This document shows positions 1-6,447 of a DNA stretch of 9,863 bases, one piece after another. The notes beneath the pieces are model-generated. The model made no database searches. It saw only the letters and a program-made list of their open reading frames with translations, and was not told the DNA's origin. The stretch comes from Acidobacteriota bacterium. GTDB lineage: Bacteria > Acidobacteriota > Terriglobia > Terriglobales > Acidobacteriaceae. The stretch is taken from contig JAJYAE010000156.1 of NCBI GenBank assembly GCA_021779695.1, positions 1 to 9,863 of the forward strand, written 5' to 3'. Position 1 is the first letter of the stretch; the number at the start of each line of letters is the position of its first letter. Both the position numbers and the translations under genes were made by a program.

Positions 1-438
1 GGTCCAACTCACAGCCTGATATCGCGCGCCGGGATAATTATTGGGGGATGGGACTCCCTTGGTTCCGTAAACACCAGGCTGCTCGGTTAGATTCGAGCCG
101 CTGACCCATGTCCATTCGCCGTTTGTGTACTCCCAAAGATCGTTCAGGTCTCCCTGCATTCCCGCCGATGCAGCACCGTACCCGCCGAAGAGCCAAAAGT
201 TTCCGGCTGAGTCGGTCCAGGTGATTGCATAAGACCGGGCTCCAGGACTGTTCCCCGCAGCGGCCACTCCTTTGCGTCCGTAGACTCCCAACTGGTTTAC
301 CGAATTCGTACCGGCCATCCATGTCCATTCGTTATGAACGGCTGGAGGCGCAGTTCCTGTGGATCCTCCGCCACATCCAATCGAGATTATTGCAACTGCG
401 ATGCAGATGCCTGTGCATGCCTTCATCTGCTTTTCCAT
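1..438 (-). CDS. Kelch-repeat lipoprotein, 5' part only (runs off left edge)
   Basis: The 146 codons from ATG 438 stay open to the window edge, so the C-terminus is missing. Start: GGAGG at 445-449 lies 6 nt before the ATG; Met5 is a poorer alternative. Residues 1-21 form a signal peptide, and I-S-I-G-C22 followed by GGGS is a lipobox, so the mature protein should be lipid-anchored. Two copies of a roughly 57-residue repeat follow, each beginning (N/G)EWTW..GSN or AGTN, then GVYG.KGV, PGAR, WTDSAGNFWLFGGYG and DLNDLWEY. The G-G-Y-G and W-x-Y pattern is that of Kelch/galactose-oxidase-type beta-propeller blades, which are common in acidobacterial lipoproteins. No catalytic function can be read from this part. 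It follows the broken S53 peptidase gene on the same strand, separated by a strong hairpin (451-482). Confidence 0.85.
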   Translation of the reverse strand, partial: MEKQMKACTGICIAVAIISIGCGGGSTGTAPPAVHNEWTWMAGTNSVNQLGVYGRKGVAAAGNSPGARSYAITWTDSAGNFWLFGGYGAASAGMQGDLNDLWEYTNGEWTWVSGSNLTEQPGVYGTKGVPSPNNYPGARYQAVSWT

Positions 439-450
439 ATTGTGCCTCCA

Positions 451-482
451 CTCCACAAGGGGCGTTGGCGCCCCTTGTGGAG
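451..482 (-). terminator. Perfect 14-bp hairpin between peptidase and Kelch genes
   Basis: The arms at 451-464 and 469-482 (CTCCACAAGGGGCG and its exact complement) are separated by a 4-nt loop. The hairpin lies 17 nt past the peptidase stop codon and ends 1 nt before the GGAGG of the Kelch gene. No U-tract follows in the minus-strand transcript, so it is not a textbook intrinsic terminator. It may still attenuate transcription, stabilise the upstream mRNA, or hold the ribosome site in a structured context. Confidence 0.55.
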
Positions 483-499
483 CCGGTCCTATTTCAACG

Positions 500-2474
500 C
501 TAGAACGACATGCTTATCGAGGAGCTTTGCAGGTACCCTGGCGCGGTTGCATACATCGTTCCGTACGGCGTGGTACTTGGACACGGATTGTAGAAGTTTA
601 CGATTGATCCAGGAGTCGTTGTGGACCATCCATATGGAGAGTTGCATATAGTCACTTGGTAGTGAATGGTAGAGCCTGGAGTCGCATCCTGAAAGGTAAT
701 CGCGTAATTGATTGAGGTGGGGGGTATTCCATTGAGCGTGACGTTAACGTTGGATTCGTACGGCGTTGCAGCTTGCTCAATGAGTGCATTAATGAGGTTT
801 TGTCCGCTTGGGCTTCCTAGTCCGGTTACGAGATCGAAACCTGTTGTTGCACAGTATGCATTGTTGCAGTCGACGGTAACGTCGTGGAAGTCACCGTCAT
901 AATTTGCCCCTTGGGCAATTCCGTAGATCGACGGGTTAATGAAGCCGATGGTTCCGATGCCATCCGCCACGGACTGCTGGTTGGCAAGAGCAGCAAAGCC
1001 GGCCCACATGGGAGCAGCAAAGCTGGTGCCACCCCAAACGTTGGCGGTGCAAGAGATTTGGTCAGCGCAGACATAAAAGCTCCAATTCGCGTTAGCCGAG
1101 ACGTCTGGGCCATTGCGATACGTTTGGGAGCAATTGGTGCAGCCCTGGGCTGCTGTTGTTTGCCAGACGGGAATCGGAAATTCAGCGGGCGCGGGAGAGA
1201 TGCCGCCTCCGGTTCTAGTCCATGTTGTTTCAGAACTCCATGGCCCTCCCGCGCTGCTCGTCTCCAGATCTGTACCTCCTACTGATGTGATATAAGGGTC
1301 GTCTGCTGGATAGACGTAGCCATCGTTCCACAGAGATGTGGTCCACGTCCCATCGTCGCCAGCGGCTTGAAAGAAACTCTGGCCTTGGGCTTGGAACTCC
1401 TCGAATGTTTGATCGTTTACGTCCGGTTGAGACGGCACCCATGTCCACGAGGAACTCAATTGATAGTCCAGCTGCCCATTGTAGCCACTTGCCATCGCAT
1501 TCAGAATTGCTGCATCGGTGGATCCCACATACATCACCAACCTGGAGAGACCCGGAGCCATGCCAATTGCCTGCGTCATATCGATCGTCTGTTCCAAATC
1601 GTCGCAATTTTGTGAATACACGCAACTCGTGCTGGTTCCGTCGGTCGAGTACAACACTATCGGAACGTTATTGGTCTGGCCAACATTGCTGAAATAAGCA
1701 CTGAGATCGCTCAAATCTGTCCCGCGGTATTCCAGTAATCCCAGGGACTGGCCACTTCCTGTAAGAGTTCCTCCGTAGTATGCTGCTCTCATGTCGCTTC
1801 CCAAGAACGAGCTAGAAGGACCGGAGCCAACACTGGCATTGGAGGAACCCGACGATGCCGTATTTTTTGAAAGGGTGGCGGGATGCGGAAGCGAATAGTT
1901 GTCTAGGCCTGCGATGTGCCACAGGGGCACATCGCAGGCTTACCGACGGCTCCCGGTCAGGTGAGAAGAAGCTGCGCTTTTCTGTCGGATGCTGATAGGC
2001 TTTCATCGTTATGTTCAAGGCTGCATTGACTTGTCCCACGGTTCCGGTGATGGGTACGAGCATGTGATTCGCCGGGATCTCGCCAACGGAAAGCCCGTTA
2101 GATTTGGCCCAATTGACCACGGCCTGGTAGTCGTCCGCTGTGGGCCCAAACTGTGCGGTAAATTGGGCCACACTGAGGAAATGGCGATATTCTGGGCTTG
2201 TTGGATCGTAAAGCCGTTGCAGTAGATCAGTCAGCTGAGTCTGGTTCCGCAGCGGAAGCATAATAGCAAGCTGCATGTGTTGTGCGGTGGGGAGCGCACC
2301 GATTAACTTCGCTTCGCCATTGATGACCACGTCCCGGACGTGATGGGTGGGCAGGTGTTGCAGATTTACTTGCGCCTGAGCCGGAGCGGCTGCAAGCAGA
2401 AACGATATGACGGCAAAGCAGGAAACCAAGGCCGATATCCTGCCAGAAATTTTATGCAAATCGGACTGTGTCAT
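500..2474 (-). pseudogene. Secreted S53 (sedolisin/kumamolisin-type) serine-carboxyl peptidase, broken by a +1 frameshift
   Basis: The start ATG at 2474 opens a signal peptide of about 35 residues (cleavage near AQA|Q). A pro-kumamolisin propeptide follows to about residue 175 (LYDPTSPEYRHFL, QFTAQFGPT, FFSPDREPSVSL). The frame then breaks at 1934-1935, where one extra base separates ..PSVSL from DVPLWHIAGLDNYS. The downstream frame stays open from 1930 to the TAG at 500. Counted from 1930 it keeps the S53 catalytic set: E113 and D117 (DLEQTID), D192 (AAGDDG) and S303 (GGTSFAAP), plus a Ca-site-like DVTVDC..TGFDLVTGLGSP stretch. A C-terminal beta domain of about 90 residues contains ATPGSTIHY, as in chitobiase/Fn3-like repeats. 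Removing one base restores a 657-residue protein of normal length. Family members are acid-active secreted endopeptidases that process themselves. No slippery heptamer is visible, so programmed shifting is unlikely; a sequencing error cannot be excluded. The rest of the gene shows no further decay, so the break is recent. Confidence 0.88.
1907..1939. repeat. Perfect 14-bp inverted repeat at the peptidase frameshift
   Basis: The arms at 1907-1920 (GCCTGCGATGTGCC) and 1926-1939 are exact complements around a 5-nt loop (1921-1925). The base that breaks the peptidase frame (1934 or 1935) lies in one arm. Without it the arm would carry a one-base bulge, so the extra base makes the palindrome perfect. 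Confidence 0.85.
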
Positions 2475-2490
2475 CGCGTTCCATCCATAC

Positions 2491-2507
2491 GCGGCATTGA
2501 ATGCCGC
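2491..2507 (-). other. Hairpin in peptidase mRNA leader, next to the start
   Basis: A 7-bp perfect stem (GCGGCAT with its complement) closes a 3-nt loop, 16 nt upstream of ATG 2474. Only GGATGGA lies between hairpin and start, so the ribosome site is weak and close to structure. Confidence 0.4.
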
Positions 2508-2526
2508 TGTGAATAAGCCAAAACAG

Positions 2527-2549
2527 GTTCTGCGGAACAACCGCAGAAC
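2527..2549 (-). other. Hairpin in peptidase mRNA leader
   Basis: A 9-bp perfect stem (GTTCTGCGG with its complement) closes a 5-nt loop, about 50 nt upstream of the start codon. A third, smaller hairpin lies at 2587-2602 (GGTGCG/CGCACC, 4-nt loop). Together they make the leader clearly structured. Confidence 0.4.
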
Positions 2550-2793
2550 ACGCAACGTGCAAGTTGGCTGCAGACAGGAGCGCCCCGGTGCGTGACCGCA
2601 CCATAGCTGGAGCGCACCTATCGCGTCCAAGAAACAATCAGGCTGTTCGGGGTCTTGCTTTCCGGGCAGTCTTGGAAGTCAGCTTGCCCATTTCGTAAGG
2701 AAAGAACGCAGGATTCCGGGAAAACGCTGAAACCAAGGGCAAACTGCAGCTTTCGATCAGAGCGCTGAAACTAGCTACTCTGAAACAGGAGTT

Positions 2794-2821
2794 ATCATAC
2801 TCCGATAGCTTCGGGTGTCAA
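2794..2821 (-). promoter_or_regulatory. Sigma70-like promoter of the S53 peptidase gene
   Basis: On the minus strand, TTGACA (2816-2821) is followed after 16 nt by TATGAT (2794-2799). That is a perfect -35 and a 5/6 -10. The predicted start near 2787 gives a leader of about 310 nt before ATG 2474. The leader encodes no convincing protein and holds three hairpins. No other gene lies in 2475-2939. Confidence 0.65.
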
Positions 2822-2858
2822 GATGAAAATGATGGAACCTTCCGTCATGCTATTGCAT

Positions 2859-2874
2859 TGTTACACAGGTAACA
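2859..2874. promoter_or_regulatory. Possible operator palindrome TGTTAC-N4-GTAACA
   Basis: A perfect 6-bp inverted repeat with a 4-nt spacer lies 37 nt upstream of the -35 box at 2816-2821. Position and symmetry suit a dimeric regulator. No regulator gene is seen nearby, so this is a candidate only. Confidence 0.3.
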
Positions 2875-2939
2875 CGTCGTCAGGATGGTCACTGTTTTCA
2901 TACATAGCTCAATGACGAGATTTTTCGGTTCAGCATTAA

Positions 2940-2951
2940 GGAACCTCTGAA
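2940..2951 (+). repeat. IS left terminal inverted repeat
   Basis: GGAACCTCTGAA, an exact complement of the right end at 4111-4122. It is preceded by target duplication TTAA (2936-2939). Confidence 0.88.
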
Positions 2952-3007
2952 GCACTCCCCGATCCACGACTGATGCGGATAGTGTGGAGAGAAGGGGAAG
3001 ATCGCGG

Positions 3008-3988
3008 ATGCGTCAGATGAGTTTGGCCCAGCAAGCGGAGTTTCAGCGGTTTGCGAAGAAGTCGCGGCGGGAGCGGTTTCTTGAGGAGATGGACGCAGTG
3101 ATGCCGTGGGGCGAACTTGTGTCGCTGGTAGAGCCGCACTATCCCAAGGGTGAGCAGGGCCGCAAGCCTGTGGGTCTGGGGATCATGCTTCGGCTGTACT
3201 TTGTGCAGCACTGGTTTGCGTTGTCGGACCCAGGGGCGGAGGACGCCCTCTACGATTCGGCCGCGCTTCGTCGCTTCGTGGGCATTGATCTGGGCCGGGC
3301 TGCGGCGCCGGACGAAACCACGATCCTCAACTTCCGCCACTTACTTGAAGCCCACGATTTATGCGGCCAGATGCTGGACACGGTCAACTTATTTCTTGCC
3401 AGCCGCGGCATCCGCATCACTACCGGCACGATCGTCGACGCGACGATTATCCAGGCGCCGTCTTCGACCAAGAACGAGAAGAAGGAGCGCGATCCGGAAA
3501 TGCACCAGACGCGCAAGGGAAACCAGTGGTACTTCGGCATGAAGGCGCATATCGGCGTGGACTCGAAAGAGGGCCTCGTGCACTCAGTTTGCTCGACGGC
3601 GGCCTCGGTCTCCGATGTGCACATGCTGCCGGATCTGTTGCACGGCGGCGAAAAGAAAGTCTGGGGCGATGGCGGCTATCAAGGCCAAACGGAGCAGATC
3701 CACGAGGCGGCGCCCGCGGCACAGGACATGACCTCGCGACGCGTAAAGACCAAGACTGGCGTGGATGAAGTAGAGAAGCGCAAAAACCGTACCAAGGCAC
3801 GCGTGCGAGCCAAGGTGGAGTGGCCCTTCCGGGTCCTGAAGCGCGTTTTCGGCTTCGTGAAGGTACGCTATCGCGGCTTGAAGAAGAATCACGAGTGGCT
3901 GTGCGCGGCCTTCGCGCTGGTCAATCTCTACCACAACCGCAAGCGGCTGGCGAAGCTGAATCAACGGCTGGCCCCACAAGGGGCGTAG
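3008..3988 (+). CDS. IS5-family DDE transposase, 326 aa
   Basis: This enzyme catalyses excision and insertion of the surrounding element. ATG 3008 is chosen because a purine-rich GAAGGGGAAG ribosome site (2991-3000) precedes it at the right distance and because it gives 326 residues, the same length as InsH of IS5. A GTG at 2984 and an ATG at 3017 are alternatives. The N-terminal DUF772-type region includes PHYPKGEQGRKP (44-55) and PDETTILNFRHLLE (101-114). The RNase-H-like DDE core is visible as D144 (TIVDATII), D221 (GDGGYQG) and E271 (KVEWPFRVLKR), with EMHQTRKGNQWYFGMKAHIGVD between. The reading frame is complete and all three acidic residues are present, so it looks active. It is on the opposite strand to the neighbouring exported-protein genes. 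Confidence 0.95.
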   Translation: MRQMSLAQQAEFQRFAKKSRRERFLEEMDAVMPWGELVSLVEPHYPKGEQGRKPVGLGIMLRLYFVQHWFALSDPGAEDALYDSAALRRFVGIDLGRAAAPDETTILNFRHLLEAHDLCGQMLDTVNLFLASRGIRITTGTIVDATIIQAPSSTKNEKKERDPEMHQTRKGNQWYFGMKAHIGVDSKEGLVHSVCSTAASVSDVHMLPDLLHGGEKKVWGDGGYQGQTEQIHEAAPAAQDMTSRRVKTKTGVDEVEKRKNRTKARVRAKVEWPFRVLKRVFGFVKVRYRGLKKNHEWLCAAFALVNLYHNRKRLAKLNQRLAPQGA

Positions 3989-3990
3989 TG

Positions 3991-4025
3991 TGTCCGCCGG
4001 AGCCGATAGAGGCCTCCGGCGGACA
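3991..4025 (+). terminator. 12-bp hairpin after the transposase gene
   Basis: The arms 3991-4002 (TGTCCGCCGGAG) and 4014-4025 are exact complements around an 11-nt loop, starting 2 nt past the transposase stop. Five A residues (4026-4030... within AAAAAC) follow on the plus strand, so the U-tract would serve minus-strand read-through entering the element. It may act in either direction as an insulator inside the insertion sequence. Confidence 0.5.
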
Positions 4026-4110
4026 AAAACAATCGCTCAATCATCGCAAGAAGACTAACTCTGAACCGATCCTGAAAAGTTCGGCCACGGCCCTTCATAA
4101 CTCGGCGTTG

Positions 4111-4122
4111 TTCAGAGGTTCC
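4111..4122 (-). repeat. IS right terminal inverted repeat
   Basis: TTCAGAGGTTCC on the plus strand, complementary to 2940-2951. It is followed by target duplication TTAA (4123-4126). Confidence 0.88.
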
Positions 4123-4143
4123 TTAATGCCTGGTACGGAAACT

Positions 4144-4385
4144 TTATGCGGCGGAAGCCTCTATACTCTCCAGCGTCTTGCGGTAATTCCAAGGCATTCA
4201 GGCGTACGGATGGCTGGCTATTTCCATAGAGTGCCGCTGCACGCGGTCAGATATTCGAACGGACTGGCGCCGATCAGCTCGCAGGTAGGATCAGGCTCAT
4301 GAACAGGTCGCCGACGCGAGCGCCGCTCTCGTTCTTATAGTAGAGTACATCTCCCAGGTTAGCGGACGGCGCGCCTGTTGATGCC
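4144..4385 (-). pseudogene. Decayed C-terminus of an IS66-family transposase (TnpC)
   Basis: Reading right to left and joining frames gives a recognisable IS66 TnpC tail: INRRAVR, then LYYKNESGARVGDLFMSLI, then TCELIGASPFEYLTA, then QRHSMEIASHPYA, then MPWNYRKTLESIEASAA and TAA at 4146-4144. Intact relatives read ..FYKTxNGAxVGDLFMSLIHTCELxGANPFxYLTALQRH..NPxxWMPWNYRETL... At least two single-base deletions (one inside the His codon after SLI, one before QRH) break the frame. A TGA stands where the Trp before MPWNY belongs, and the first segment is also out of frame. Everything upstream of this tail is gone. It is an inert scrap from an older insertion, ending 18 nt from the IS5 target duplication. 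Confidence 0.82.
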
Positions 4386-4399
4386 GTTGCCTGAAGGCG

Positions 4400-4413
4400 A
4401 GGGTTTCAACCCT
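4400..4413. repeat. Short palindrome AGGGTT-TC-AACCCT
   Basis: Arms of 6 bp flank a 2-nt centre, beside CTGAAGGCG (4391-4399). It lies between the Ig-like lipoprotein stop and the IS66 remnant. It could be a weak terminator or a REP-like unit; only one copy occurs here. Confidence 0.3.
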
Positions 4414-4464
4414 ACCAGACTGGGACAGTGAACATAGAACGCAGAATCGGTAGCTTCTTGCTTA

Positions 4465-5709
4465 TCACTTCTCATAGATGACCGAATAGTACCGCGCCGG
4501 CGCCTGATACCAGATGACCGGCGCGTAGCCCACGAAGCAGTGGGAGCAGGCTGGGGTTGACTGGTCGGCGATTTCGATTGGTCGCGCCAGCGTGTCGCCG
4601 TGAACCCTGGTCCCGATTAGCAGGAAGCCATTCGTGGGGTCTCCACCAAAGGCGGTGAGAATGTATCCCTGACCGGCGAGCGTTTGTGCGCCCGATTCGA
4701 TTTCCTGCTGATTTGTCGCGGTCATCACCGCAGAGTCATATACAGTCGTTGTATCTCCCTGCCAGCCATACGACAGCAGGTTAGCTTGACCGTTGGCGTC
4801 GAAAGAGGCGGCGGTCACGACCCGGCTCGCGGCCGCATCGGCAGCAACTGTCGACTCAACTGCGCCGGGCGAGACAATCTCGCGTCTCATGTCGAAGGCT
4901 CCGTCCTGCTCGGTGGTTTGTATCCAGGCTATGGCATAAGCGTTGTATGCGGGCTGAAAATCCAGAGACGTAATTACGTTGTTGGATGCGTCCGGCGGCT
5001 CCGGGATTGAGACCAGGCTGGAGGTCAGGTCTGAGCTGAAATTCGCGTACTGTCCGCCATAATAGTATGTGTTCAGCCCCGATTGCCCTGCAGGCAAGGG
5101 CGTTGTGAAGAACCCCCAATAGCATTCAACTGTCGGCGATGAGGGACTTTGAAAGCAATTGCCATTGTCGCCGATTGTGGGTGGCGACCCGACCGAGTTC
5201 TCGAACCATTGAGCCTGGTAGTTATAAAAGCCCGATGTGGATCCCTCCAGACTTTGTTCCGCCTCTGCAGGCGAGCCGACCTCCTGAAAGCGCAGATCTC
5301 CTGCTTTCGGTGAACGAGGACCGACGGTGAGAATCGCAACATCGCTCGTGACGGAATTCACGCTATTGCTGACGGAGACAGTAAATTTTGCTCCGTTATC
5401 GCTGGCAGCTACGTCAGGAGTAGAGTAGGAAGCGCCGGTTGCGCCCGTGATCGGCGTTGCATTCTCGCTCCACTGATAGGTCAGGGGAGCAGTACCGCTG
5501 GCAGCTACGGTGAACATCGCAGCCTGACCGAGAGGTACTGATTGGCTTGCCGGCTGAGCGGAGATGACGACGGCCTGGCTGGGAGCCGGTGCGGAATTCA
5601 CGCCGGAGCCGCATCCCGAGATTTGAGCGACCCCTGCGCAGATTGCAGCAAAGCAACGAAAGGCATTCGATAGATACATCCTGCTTCCCATTCCGTCCAG
5701 CCTTTTCAT
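4465..5709 (-). CDS. Lipoprotein with Ig-like domain, function unknown
   Basis: The 414-residue protein from ATG 5709 (MKRLDGMG..) has a basic start, a hydrophobic stretch and a lipobox I-S-G-C33, so it should be exported and lipid-anchored. An Ig-like beta domain spans about residues 47-129 (QPASQSVPLGQAAMFTVAA, TYQW, ASDNGAKFTVSVSNS, VAILTV). This sequence style is very common in acidobacterial surface proteins and usually mediates binding or display. The remaining 280 residues are beta-rich and unrecognised (TSGFYNYQAQWFENS, YYYGGQYANFSSDL, FLLIGTRVHG). They include an ACSHC cysteine pair near the end. The start is uncertain: in-frame ATGs at 5715, 5691 and 5679 also precede the signal region and none has a clear ribosome site; 5679 has GGAAGCAGG just upstream. 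The gene begins 34 nt after the DUF2846-like gene, so the two are probably co-transcribed. Tandem stops TGA TAA close it. Confidence 0.85.
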   Translation of the reverse strand: MKRLDGMGSRMYLSNAFRCFAAICAGVAQISGCGSGVNSAPAPSQAVVISAQPASQSVPLGQAAMFTVAASGTAPLTYQWSENATPITGATGASYSTPDVAASDNGAKFTVSVSNSVNSVTSDVAILTVGPRSPKAGDLRFQEVGSPAEAEQSLEGSTSGFYNYQAQWFENSVGSPPTIGDNGNCFQSPSSPTVECYWGFFTTPLPAGQSGLNTYYYGGQYANFSSDLTSSLVSIPEPPDASNNVITSLDFQPAYNAYAIAWIQTTEQDGAFDMRREIVSPGAVESTVAADAAASRVVTAASFDANGQANLLSYGWQGDTTTVYDSAVMTATNQQEIESGAQTLAGQGYILTAFGGDPTNGFLLIGTRVHGDTLARPIEIADQSTPACSHCFVGYAPVIWYQAPARYYSVIYEK

Positions 5710-5743
5710 GCACATCGGTGCGCCATTTGCAGGTCTTCTCCCG

Positions 5744-6319
5744 TTACTTTGGGTGAGATTCGCTGTAGGCCGAACTGTCAACCAAAAATTTGCCCTCATC
5801 TTCGTCTACAGTTTCCAACCCGAGAGATATACCACCTTCAGCCGGATACAGAAGGCGCACACGCACATAATAAACCTGGCCAGAGTTCATCATGATCCGG
5901 CGCAATGCGATCGAGTTTTCGGAGCGCAATTTAGTCCATTGTCCGCTGACGCAGAGATGGTGAGTCCCGGGTCGAAGCTTCAAGCGAATATAGGAGCGGC
6001 CCTGGTTGGCTCCCACCCATCGTCCGTCAACGCCAAACCTCGTGATGAGCGACGAGTTGGCTGGAACTTGTTCCTGAACGTCCTGAACGACGTAGACCAG
6101 GCTCTCTTCGCCCGCGGACTCTGGAGACGGGCTTCCCGCTCCGTCTTTCAGGCGCACGTCCAACGTCACGTCGCGAGGCCCGCAAGATTGCGCTACTTCC
6201 GAGAAGGACCAGGAGTTCCGAGATTTCGCGGGCTCGGATCCGAGGCAGGAAAGGCATGTTAGCCCTGTCAACCCCACAACGGCTGTCCATCTCGAATTTC
6301 GTATGCTGAATACATTCAT
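5744..6319 (-). CDS. Small exported protein, DUF2846-like
   Basis: The 191-residue protein starts at ATG 6319, with GGAGAGAAG upstream and a signal-like start (MNVFSIRNSRWTAVV..). An upstream in-frame extension to 6391 is rejected because it would run through a strong hairpin and bury the signal peptide. Cysteines 22 and 25 close the hydrophobic stretch, but neither sits in a canonical lipobox, so lipid anchoring is uncertain. The body has SLVYVVQD (73-80), RFGVDGRWVGANQGRSYIRL (94-113), RPGTHHLCVSG, GQVYYVRVR and a DEDEGKFLV..SHPK end. This resembles DUF2846-type proteins, a beta-sandwich family of unknown role often found as lipoproteins; the assignment is from memory of the pattern. It is followed 34 nt later by the Ig-like lipoprotein gene. 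Confidence 0.83.
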   Translation of the reverse strand: MNVFSIRNSRWTAVVGLTGLTCLSCLGSEPAKSRNSWSFSEVAQSCGPRDVTLDVRLKDGAGSPSPESAGEESLVYVVQDVQEQVPANSSLITRFGVDGRWVGANQGRSYIRLKLRPGTHHLCVSGQWTKLRSENSIALRRIMMNSGQVYYVRVRLLYPAEGGISLGLETVDEDEGKFLVDSSAYSESHPK

Positions 6320-6355
6320 TTGAATTACTTCTCTCCGAGAACTTCCGAAGGCTGC

Positions 6356-6389
6356 GATCTCTGGCGCGTTTCGCGCAGCGCCAGAGATC
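6356..6389 (-). terminator. 12-bp hairpin between secreted-protein gene and DUF2846-like gene
   Basis: The arms 6356-6367 (GATCTCTGGCGC) and 6378-6389 are exact complements with a 10-nt loop. It lies 58 nt past the stop at 6448 and upstream of the next ribosome site. As with the hairpin at 451-482, no U-tract follows, so it may be an atypical terminator or mRNA stabiliser. Confidence 0.5.
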
Positions 6390-6447
6390 AAATTGACTTG
6401 TGCAGCAGTGGAGATGCATCAGATGATTACGTCATCGAGACATCTTG

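Larger units (their letters stand above)
2940..4122 (+). mobile_element. IS5-family insertion sequence (IS5 subgroup), intact, 1183 bp
   Basis: The element is bounded by 12-bp perfect terminal inverted repeats GGAACCTCTGAA (2940-2951 and 4111-4122), with weaker matching beyond. Each side is flanked by TTAA (2936-2939 and 4123-4126), which fits the 4-bp YTAR target duplication of the IS5 subgroup. TTAA is self-complementary and the outer bases GCA/TGC also pair, so the apparent repeat reads 19 bp; the true tips are taken as GGAACC. The rebuilt target is GCATTAATGC, a 10-bp palindrome. The element carries one full-length transposase gene. It sits between the peptidase promoter region and an IS66 remnant, so it broke no recognisable gene. 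Confidence 0.9.

Noticed and set aside
884..1285. Open plus-strand frame across the peptidase gene
   Set aside because: Antisense to a clear S53 catalytic domain, with no ribosome site and no family-like sequence.
1812..2000. Programmed frameshifting to make a full-length S53 peptidase
   Set aside because: A hairpin is present, but there is no slippery heptamer and the needed shift is +1 with no stalled stop codon. Simple mutation fits better.
453..3985. Shared 12-mer CCACAAGGGGCG at 453-464 and 3974-3985
   Set aside because: One copy is in a long intergenic hairpin and the other in the end of the transposase gene; no further flanking similarity, so likely chance.
3820..4302. Plus-strand frame spanning the IS right end
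   Set aside because: Starts inside the transposase gene out of frame and crosses the terminal repeat into unrelated DNA; an accident of frame.
5708..6262. Open plus-strand frame across the DUF2846-like gene
   Set aside because: Antisense overlap with a gene having a signal peptide and ribosome site; Arg-rich shadow-like composition.
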